From Callorhinus ursinus (taxonomy: Eukaryota; Chordata; Mammalia; Carnivora; Otariidae): a stretch of DNA of 64,000 nucleotides. A model generated the notes under the pieces. It did no database searches. It was not told the DNA's origin and saw only the letters and a list, made by a program, of their open reading frames with translations. Positions 55,348 to 64,000 of this stretch are shown here, piece after piece. Position 1 is the stretch's first letter; every line of letters starts with the position of its first letter. Location of the stretch: positions 1,778,538 to 1,842,537 of the forward strand of contig NW_020312968.1 in NCBI RefSeq assembly GCF_003265705.1, given 5' to 3'. The translations under genes and the position numbers were made by a program.

Positions 55348-58244
55348 GATACGTTTCATGGAAAACATTTCTTCTGCCATCAGCCTTAAATACTGGTTTA
55401 GAGTGATAAGGAACTCTGGGTCAGACTTTCCTGCAGAAACGTCAAGACATTATTGCTTCAACCTCTGGCATCCCATATTTCAAATGAGAAATTTGAAGTC
55501 AATCTGATTCTTACCCTATTGTAATTTTTTATTCTCTGGGTAATTTAGCATATTCATATTATACTTGAAATTTTATTAGGACTTTTGTAGGTATTTTAAT
55601 AATTGTTTTTCTTGCTCTCTATTTGGTAAGGCAGATTCTTCTAAAATGGATGCTCAAGCTTTTTTCAGCCCAGGGAGATTTTTCTGTTCTTTGATTTTCT
55701 TCATTCCATTGTCCTAAAGCTGAGACCTTAGAGCCCCTGTGTCTCATCTTTTCTTCTTTTTTTTTCTTTTGTATGATCTCTGCAAAAATAAGGTGATTGA
55801 TATTCCAGCTCCCTAATTCTGTCTTCAGTAGGGTTCATCATGCTGTTTAGCCTTCCATTGAGTCTAGTTTTGTGTTTCAGGAATTATGTTTTTAATTTCC
55901 CAAATTTCTGAATGTTTATCTTTCACAGCAGCCTTTTCCTGCCACCTTAGTAAAATAGCCTATCAAATCTCTCATGTTACCAACTATTTTCTTCTTCTGT
56001 TCCCTATATTGGCTCTGCTTCTCTGAGGATTAGTTCTGTTTGTTGAGTTTAATTAATTTTCCATGAGCAAGTATTTCTTTTAACTTAAACAGTTTCTAAG
56101 CTCGGCATATTTCGGGGTTCTCCTTGCAATATTCTCCTTTTTCTCATGTGAAATTAAGAATTGTTCAGCTCTGTTGGGTTTTGCTGTAAGTTTTTTATTT
56201 TCTAGAAAACCCAAAGTGTTTTGAACTATGGTGGCATACCTTTAGGCTTGCTGTACACTGGTGTAGGTTTATGGTTGTGTATGGTTTTTGCTATTAATAA
56301 AGAGCTGTTTGTTTCCCATTTGGTTATTTTTTCTTACACCTATTTGGTGTAAAATCCCATAAGAAGAAGCAGTGAGTGGTAAACAATCAGGGCAGGATTG
56401 TTATTATCATAATAGCATTTAGTCTTTTTCACCAAACAGGTACATATTGACATCCAGTGTGGGCTCATGAGGATACATACATAAGAACTAGTATTTGGGC
56501 CAAAGTACAGTTTAGGGAGACTGAGTCTCGCTGCATCTATGATAACTGACACTGTCATTTGAGTTAATATTAGATTGTTAGGAAAAGAGGTACTTTGGGG
56601 GTCAGAAGATGGTCATCTCAAGATAGGCAGTGCTTCAATATATGTGTTTTGGGTACTGGTAAGTACAGAACTTTTTTTTTTTTTTTTTTTTTTTGCCACC
56701 AGAGCTTGTTTTTCCCTTCATTGTATTGTTCAGCCATGACTGTGGGCCAGTTTTTGAAGTGTAAAAGCCATTTAGTTCCTGAGGACTAGGGAACACTGAT
56801 GTGTGAAACATTTGGGACTTAAATTCTTAGTACTTGGCATGGGTAGGTACGCTAGAATGGTAGTTACGAATCTAGTGTCTCCTTAAAGGAAAAGAAAATC
56901 ACTGTGGCATTCAGCTTTGGATTCATGTGGCTTGTCCTCAGCTCCTGGAATTCATTACTCTTGTCCCTCACCGTCATGGTCTGTGCCAGCACATGCCTTC
57001 ATGATGATTCTGACTTGAACATTTCATAAGCTCAAATTACAGATGTGAGTCAAGCTTGGGAGTTCAACAGAGGTGGGGTCAGGGTAGGGGTTGGCATGGA
57101 GGATGATTTTGTTTTAAGTAAATGTTTAAAGAAATGGAAATCCTTAGGTTGATGTAGAGAACAAAGGAAAAAATTCAATGATATTATTAAAATCTAAGGG
57201 CTGAAAAGGAAATTTACAAGACTGTGCCCAAATACTATGCCTTCAGGATTCAGGTTTGCTTCAAAACTTGAAAAGGAATGTGATCATCTCATGAAATAGG
57301 TTAGTCTTATAGTCAGAAAAGGAAGAATATGAAACATGTCTTTGATATTCTCTCCACTGTTTTCTTCGCCTACCCACCTTTCCCAAGAAAACATTAAGTC
57401 TCTGCTCTGTTCTTTGACTGCCAACACGAATGTGGTCTGGATTATACCATATGCTGGGATCTAGAGAAATAACTTTGCTTGGAAAGAAGTTGCTGTCACG
57501 ACTTGGTATTAGTTTGTATTTTGTGGGTGTAGGATCTACTGATGTTCTTACATGTTCTGCTGATCGTTACAAACTTGAGAAAACCAGAGCAGTGAGACAA
57601 GTCAGTTTAGATTAACCCAATTTTAGAGGGGTTTGAGAGAGCTTCACCCATCTCAGTGGAAGATGTTCCAGGCCATAGCTGTGAGCAAAGGAATTGCTAC
57701 TCCATGTGAGTGAACCAACTCCAACTGGGAATAAAATAAGAAATGAGGATGACAAGAAAAATGGACTATAAGTTCTTTCAGATTTTAGTTTCACCAGAAA
57801 GGGGGGGGGATTTTGCTTTAGGACTTCCATTTCACTCTAGTGAATTAAATGGGAGAAAATTCATGTTTTTCAAGTTCGAGTTATTCTTTGTCTTATTTAG
57901 GCTTGTAGTATAAATTCTGGTGAGTCAGTCTGAACATCATGATTGCACATAGGGGATGGAAAATAGACTAGAAGGTGAATTTCTTACTTTAAGTAACCTG
58001 TGATGTTTAAGTTAATAAACTGTTGTGGCTCATTTCAGAGGCTTTTGGGGACAATAGCTTAACTAAACAGATTCCCAATGGTTCCAAGGAAAATTGATGA
58101 AGTGATTGATATTGGGGGAACTTTTCCAAGTCTGAGGGAAGCTCCACTACTTTAAAATACTGTTGGGCTCTGATAGGGTAACCAACTTATCCTTATTTGC
58201 CTGGAGCTCTCTTAGTTTTAGTGTCCTAGGAAGCTTCTCTTATT
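55348..58244. other. Intergenic, mostly unassigned; LINE-like 55540-56340
   Basis: 55540-56340 (GTTTTTAATTTCCCAAATTT, TTTCTGTTCTTTGATTTTCT) has the pyrimidine-rich texture of an old reversed LINE. A poly-T of 24 sits at about 56671-56694. Nothing else recognised. Confidence 0.4.
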
Positions 58245-58303
58245 TCTGTGTATTAGTCAGGATTCTCCAAAGAAACAGAACCAATAGGAAGGAAGGAAGG
58301 ATG

Positions 58304-58335
<32 letters not shown>

Positions 58336-58780
58336 CTTATTATGAAAGATTGGCTCACATAATTATGGAGGCTGAGCCCACAGTCTGCCCTCTGTAAGCT
58401 GAAGACCCAGGAAAGCTGTTGGTGTAATTCCAGTGCCAGGACCTAAGAACCAGGGGAGCTAATGGCGTACATCTCAGGCCAAGTCTGAAAGCCTGAGAAC
58501 CAGAAGAGCCTGTGTCCCAGGGTAAGAGAAGATGGATGTCCTATCTCAAACAAGAGAGCAGATTTGCTCTTCCTCCACCTTTTTGTTCTGTTCAGGCCCT
58601 CTGTGATTGGAAGTTGCCTACCCACATTGGTGAGGACAGTCTATTTTTATTCAGTCTATTCAAATGCTTATCTCTTCCAGAAACACCTTCACAGAATGAC
58701 CCCAAAATAACGTTTTACCAGCTATCTGGATACCCCTTAGCCCAGGCAAGGTGACGCAGAAAATTAACCATTACACCCTT
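58245..58780 (-). mobile_element. MLT2-type ERVL solo LTR, reverse orientation
   Basis: Starts TGTATTAGTCAGGATTCTCC at about 58248 and ends AATTAACCATTACA, i.e. TG...CA ends. Includes AGAAACAGAACCAATAGG, AGAAACACCTTCACAGAATG and ACCAGCTATCTGGATACCCC in MLT2 order. An internal GGAA/GA simple repeat lies at 58287-58336. An old endogenous retrovirus LTR without genes. Confidence 0.82.
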
Positions 58781-59104
58781 ATGGCTGGAGGATAGCCCAC
58801 CATCAGTGGACCTTAATCTGTGTTTGCAATCCCAAGGGGATGAGGCAATCAAATATGAAAATGAAAGTGACGACTTCTCTTCTTTCTGCCCACCTGTATA
58901 CTGGTTCCCTGAGGACAGAGTTGTTAATCAACATAGTAGGAGCCCTGGACATTCACTGGGTATTTTTTGTTTCTTTGCTTTTACTTCTGGGTGGGGTTAC
59001 TGCATTTGAAAATTTCGCACCCATGTAGAGCCTATGCTTTTGCTTCTCCCTCTGAACAGAGTGGAATCTGCTTCCCAGAGACAGGCCAGCCATTCTCTTC
59101 TCCA

Positions 59105-59335
59105 TTGGTTCCAAACCCCAGGGGAATTTTGCCTCCCAGGAACATTTGTCAATGTCTGGAGACATTTTTGGTTGTCATAACTGGAAGGGTGTGTGTGCTA
59201 TTGTCATTTAGTGGGTAGAGGTCAGGGGATGCTGCTAAACATCCAATAATGCACAGATTAGCACTCCCTTTATGCACAAAGAATTATCTCATCGAAAATT
59301 TCAGTAATGCCCAGATTGTAAAACACTGTGCTTAC
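59105..59335 (+). mobile_element. Old non-autonomous DNA-transposon-like repeat
   Basis: GGGGAATTTTGCCTCCCAGG, GTCAATGTCTGGAGACATTT, GGATGCTGCTAAACATCCAA and CAAAGAATTATCTCAT are a widespread mammalian MER-type repeat. Exact family not recalled. Confidence 0.6.
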
Positions 59336-60954
59336 TTTCTTATTCCATGAAGTTATATATGTGAGTGGACTAGGGTCTGCAAGTACAACTAAGTGTGTTG
59401 CTGACATGTGGGGGAGCAGGATGCCTTACTTCTGTCTACAGGTCTTAGCTGAGCTTTTAAACATAGACTTAATGAAACAGTCTTGTATTGCTTATCTTGT
59501 CTAATGATTTAGAAGGTAATAATGTATTTCCTTTTTGCCTATTCACATTTGGTTCCCTCCACTGGGAATTCCATAGGGAAGAGTGGTGAATATCAAGTCA
59601 TGATTTGGACATTCCTTGTTTCTGGGCTATAATACCATCAAAATATCATCAAACTGCCTCTTTGCATCTATTGTCCCCTATCAGTGTATCTTCAACCTTT
59701 TCCTCTATCCAGACTCTTTCCTATCAGTGGGGAAGCATGTTCATACTTCCTTCTACAGTTTAACAGATACATTAAAAATCATTTTAAAAAACTTTTCCCT
59801 TTCTCCCACATCCCTGTTCTCTATTTAATATTGAAGGTTTTTTTGAGAGTTGAGAAATGGCAAATTTAACACAACCAGTAACTGTTCCTGATAAGTGATG
59901 TTAAGTCCACACTGAGACCAAGATGAGATAATGTGCCCATAATCAAAGCGTGGATTATTGCTCTCATGCAGCCCACCCTTAGTAAATATTGTTACAGATG
60001 AATGTAAAAAAAATACCACGTTTCAAAGCTCCTGTGGAAATTTGGACACAGGAACATTAAAGAAAGTCAAGAAAATTTCAAAGTTGAGGATCCTTAGGGT
60101 TGCAGACAGATTACTTCTAATTATGGAAGCCAGATTCTCACTTTCTCTTACTGCCCTGATGCTAAAACACAAGCCTGTGGCTTACAACTCACCAACCAGG
60201 TGCCCCTGTGTCAGACTGAGACTCAGAAACTAGTGCCACAATGAATCTGTGCATAATTAGTTATGAGGATGGTGGCATCCAGGGTAGGACTCTTCAGTTT
60301 CCAGAGGCAGTAGTGATATTTCCTGTATCCAGGTCCAAGGTCCAGAAGGGGTGGTAGAATAGCATAGGAAAGTTTTCTTGTCCAGCAGCAGAGGCAGGGT
60401 GACCTTCAGGGGACCAATTTCATAGATTTTGGATATTGTTCCTTGTTATGTTGCCTCTAGATCTGGTTCTTTAGCCTTCCTGCATATGAAGTGAGCTATT
60501 CATATAATTTATTTAGTCTTTTCTGAGCAAATAACCCAGAATTTGTTTCTCTTGTTTGCTACTGAGCACCCTGATGGGTACCCACGCAGCCTCCTTGGCA
60601 AGATGGCAGCCAAAGGTGGAACAAATATAACATAGTCAGACCCTATCACAGAAAAAGGGCAGTTAAATGAATTGTTTAATAACAACCATCTTTTACTTTT
60701 TCGATTCTCTGCTCTAACCTTGCCTCTTCCCTCCTACCTCCATTCATGTAGCTGCATCTGTTAAAATAAGAAAGGTGCAAGTCAAGCTGTTTCTTCTGGA
60801 TTTGAGGATTAAATCTCAACTTTCCCCTTAAGTTATAACTAAGCCTTGGGTACGTAGTGGTAGATGAATAATAATAAAAGAAAGGACCAGGAAATAAGGG
60901 AGAACTGATAAGAAATGAATGTGGCCTGTTCAGATTTCAGTACTCTGTGAAAGA
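59336..60954. other. Intergenic, unassigned
   Basis: No exon or repeat recognised. Confidence 0.5.
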
Positions 60955-61178
60955 GGCCTGCAAATGTTTTCTATAAGGAAACATAGAGTAAATACTTTGG
61001 CTTTGTGAGCCATAGACTTTGTCACAGTGACTCAACGCTGCCATTGTAGTGAGAAAGGAGCCACAGACAACACATAAGCAAATATGTACAACTGTGTTCC
61101 AATGAAACTTTATTTATAAAAACAGATGATAGACTGAATTTGGCTTACTGGTTATAGTTTGCAGACCCCTGCTCTGTT
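60955..61178 (+). mobile_element. MER5A-like hAT-Charlie copy
   Basis: TTTGGCTTTGTGAGCCATAG, ACTCAACGCTGCCATTGTAG, TGTTCCAATGAAACTTTATT and TTTGCAGACCCCTG. The right end is well preserved; no transposase. Confidence 0.88.
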
Positions 61179-61229
61179 ATGCTAGGTTCTAGTTTTTTTT
61201 CCCCTGTTTACATTTGGAGCCAATTTTCT

Positions 61230-61330
61230 TGTATTCATTCATTCATTCATTCATTCTATAATCATTTATTGAGTACATATTTGTTTCCATAGTCAAAGAT
61301 TCTTATAAGTACTCAAGAGCTTATAGCATT
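61230..61330 (-). repeat. L2 3' terminus, reverse, with (ATTC)n
   Basis: ATTCATTCATTCATTCATTC, then ATCATTTATTGAGTACATAT: the TGAA terminus of L2 on the minus strand. Confidence 0.75.
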
Positions 61331-61479
61331 GGGTGGATCAGGTAGGATTACCCTGTTGGTGTCCTGGCCATGTCCCCTCAACCTTATCTCCTCAGTTCAC
61401 ATCATAAACTTCCCACTGCCAGAAGCTGAATTTCTTTGCCTCAGGAATTTCTCTGGCCATGAGTTGTATAGACTTGTAT

Positions 61480-61865
61480 CCCTCAAAGTATCCTAACACA
61501 ATCCTTCTCTTGAACCTGGGAGGGCTCTATGACTGATTTGACCAATAAACTGTAACAGGTATAAGTCCGGTAATATCTGAAGAGATTGCCAGCTTGCACT
61601 TCTTTACCTCTTAGAACATTTGCTCTTAGAATCTAGGCTGAATGCTAGGAGAAAGTCCAAAGAGCCTCGGAGAGACCAATATGGAGAGGACCCAATGCCA
61701 ATTTGCAGTACCCAACCATGAGAGTGAACCAGGAAGTAGATCCTCCAGCCATAGTCACATTGTCCCAACTAATACTGCGTAGAGCAAGATGAACTCTCTC
61801 CACCAAGCCCAGCCTATATTGCAGATTCACAAGCAAAATGAGCGACATAGTTGTTTTAAATCTCT
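61480..61865 (+). repeat. Old LTR-like repeat, same family as 45885-47030
   Basis: Shares ATTGCAGATTCA(C/T)AAGCAAAAT and a final AAATTTTGGG with the outer repeat at 46.6-47 kb. Confidence 0.5.
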
Positions 61866-61952
61866 AAATTTTGGGAGTTTTTTAATTGAAATATAATTAA
61901 TATACAATGTTATATTAGTTTCAGGTGTACAACATATTTATTCAACAATTCT

Positions 61953-62148
61953 TTTTTTTTTAAGATTTTATTTATTTATTTGGTAGGGACAGACACAGCG
62001 AGAGAGGGAACACAGCAGAGGGAGTGGGAGAGGGAGAAGCAGGCTTCCCGCGGAGCCGGGAGCCTGATGTGGGGCTCGATCCCAGGACTCTGGGATCATG
62101 ACCTGAGCCGAAGGCAGATGCTTAATGACTGAGCCACCCAGGTGCCCC
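61953..62148 (-). repeat. Can-SINE nested in L1, perfect TSD
   Basis: TTATTCAACAATTCT at 61938-61952 and 62149-62163. Confidence 0.97.
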
Positions 62149-62559
62149 TTATTCAACAATTCTAATAATTACTCAGTGCTAACCATGATAAGTGTAGTCA
62201 CCTTTCATCACCATCCAATGTTATTATAATATTAATGATTATATTCTCTATGCTGTAATCTTTATCTCCATGACTTACTTATTTTACAACTGGATGTTTG
62301 TACCTATAATCCTCTTTATTTGTTTCACCCATTCCCCTACCCACCTGCTCTCTGGCAACTACCAGTTCTCTTTATTTAAGAGTATGGTTTTTGTTTGTTT
62401 ATTCATTTGTTTTGTTTTTTAGATTCCACACATAAGTGAAATTATATGGTATTTTTCTTTCTCTGATTTATTTTGCTTAGCAAAATACTCTCTAGGTCCA
62501 TCCATATCATTGCAAATGGCAAGATCTCATTCTTTTTTATGGCTGTACAATATTCCACT

Positions 62560-62682
62560 GTATGTGTGTGGTGTGTGTGTGTATAAACACATATATATGT
62601 ATTTGTGTGTGTATATGTGTATATGTGTGTATGTACATATATATGTATATACATACAAACACACACACACCACACACACCCC
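62560..62682. repeat. Complex TG/TA/CA microsatellite in L1 ORF2
   Basis: TGTGTGTG, then TATGTATATG, then CACACACA. It sits at the same point of ORF2 as the CA tract in the L1 at 11618-11666. Confidence 0.95.
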
Positions 62683-62838
62683 ACCTCTTCTTTATCCATT
62701 CATTTATGTATGGACATACTTGGGTTGCTTCCATATCTTGGCTATTGTAAATAATGCTGCTATAAACATAAGGGTGCCTATGTCTTTTTTGGAGGGGTAA
62801 ATACCAGTAGTGGAATTACTGGATTTTATGGTATTTCT

Positions 62839-63060
62839 ATTTTTTTTTAAAGATTTATTTACTTATTTTAGAGAGAGAGAGAGAAAAAGTGTGGGCAGGG
62901 GGAGGGGCAGAAGGAGGGGCAGAGGGAGAGGGAGAGAGAGAATCCCAAGCAGACTCCCTGCTGAGCGTGAGCCTGACATGGGGCTCAATCTCATGACCCT
63001 GAGATCATGACCTGAGCTGAAATCAAGAGTCAGATGCTTAACCAGCCACCCAGGAACCCC
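62839..63060 (-). repeat. Can-SINE (older type) nested in L1
   Basis: TGGTATTTCT at 62829-62838 and 63061-63070. Carries GAAATCAAGAGTCAGATGCT. Confidence 0.95.
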
Positions 63061-64000
63061 TGGTATTTCTTTTTTAATTTTTTTTAGGAAACTCCGTACT
63101 GTTTTCCATAGGGCTGCACCAGTTTGCATTCCCACCAACAGTTTGCATGAGGATTCCTTTTCCTCTACATCCTTGTCAACACTTGTTATTTGTTGTCTTT
63201 TTGATTCTAGTCATTCTGACAGATGTGAGGTGATACCTCATTGTGGTTTTGGTTTGCATTTCCCTGATGATGGGTGATGTTGAGCCTCTTTTCATGTGTC
63301 TGTTGGCCCTCTGGATATCTTCTTTAGAAAAATGTCTATTCATGTCTTCTGCCCATTTCTTAATTGGATTAGTTGTTTTTTGATTTTTGAGTTGTATGAG
63401 TTCTTTATATATTTTGGATATTAACCCCTTGTCAGACATAACATTTGCAAATATCTTTTCCCATTCAATAGATTTCCTTTTTTTATATTCATGGTTTTCT
63501 TTGTTGTGCAAAAGCATTTTATTTTGGTGTAGTTTCAATAGTTTAATTTTGTTTTTGTTTTCCTTCCCTGCAGTGACATATCTAGAAAAATGTTGATAAG
63601 ACTGATGTCAAAGAGATTATTCCATATGTTTTCTTCTAGGAATTTTATGGTTTCAGGCCTCACATTTAGGTCTTACTCTATCTTGAGTTTATTCTTGCGT
63701 ATGCTGTGAGAAAGTGGTCCAGTTCCATTCTTTGGCGTGTAGCTACCCAGTTTTCCCAATGCTGTTTGTTAAAGAGACTGTGTTCTCCTTATTTATATTC
63801 TTGCCTCCTTTGTTGTAGATTAATTGACCTTATAAGTGTGGGTTTTTCCGGGGTCTCTATTCTGTTCCATTGATCTGTGTTGTCTATTTTTGTGCCAGTA
63901 CCATACTGTTTTGCTTACTATAGCTTTGTAGTAGATCTTGAAATCTGGGATTGTAATACCTCCATTTTTGTTCTTTCTCAAGAATACTGTGGTTATCTAG

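Larger units (their letters stand above)
61868..64000 (-). mobile_element. L1, reverse orientation, continues past right edge
   Basis: 3' UTR first (GAAATATAATTAATATACAA, TTTCAGGTGTACAACATATT), then ORF2 read backwards (GGCAAGATCTCATTCTTTTT; TACTGTTTTCCATAGGGCTG; CTTTTCATGTGTCTGTTGGC; TTGCTTACTATAGCTTTGTA). About 1.7 kb of L1 once the SINEs are removed. The minus-strand frame at 63176-63538 is an ORF2 piece; others are broken. Confidence 0.92.

Overview
The window is mammalian nuclear DNA, most probably from a carnivoran. The evidence is about 36 copies of tRNA-Lys-derived Can-SINEs, with the hallmark head GGCGCCTGGGTGGCTCAG, a CT-rich middle and an AAATAAATAAAATCTT tail. There are also carnivore-style L1 3' ends (CACTGGGTGTTATATGCAA type). 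The SINE variants are the form I associate with arctoids (bears, seals, mustelids). I saw no copy of the younger dog-type head (CCCTGGGTGGCGCAGCGGTT), so a dog is unlikely. The species assignment is an inference.

Left part (1 to about 26 kb): one real protein-coding gene, CEP78 (centrosomal protein of 78 kDa), on the minus strand. Eleven coding exons were placed by hand between 25646 and 7386. All have GT-AG borders and compatible phases. Together they encode 459 uninterrupted residues: the N-terminal region, the leucine-rich repeats and the start of the linker before the C-terminal coiled coil. The remaining exons lie to the left, outside the window. A CpG island with CRE-like and GC-box sequences covers the first exon and promoter (about 25430-26060). 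Introns carry Can-SINEs, an L1 with a perfect 19-bp target-site duplication (TSD), L2, MIR and MER5A copies.

Right part (about 26-64 kb): the 5' flank of CEP78. I found no exon there. It is layered transposon debris: L2 3' ends, an old L1 spanning about 30.6-32.9 kb, further L1 pieces, MaLR/ERVL-type LTRs including a recognisable MLT2, MER5A, MIRs, microsatellites, and a minus-strand L1 running off the right edge with two SINEs inside it. From memory of human synteny, the next gene on this side should be GNAQ, but nothing of it is present.

No novel gene system was found. The points most worth a second look are two tandem SINE pairs that share one target site in triplicate, a head-to-head SINE/L1 chimera, a SINE reduced to its 5' head, a candidate retrocopy at 53.8-54.5 kb, perfect inverted repeats at 15.5 and 39.35 kb, and a G-rich quadruplex-like tract beside the CEP78 start codon.
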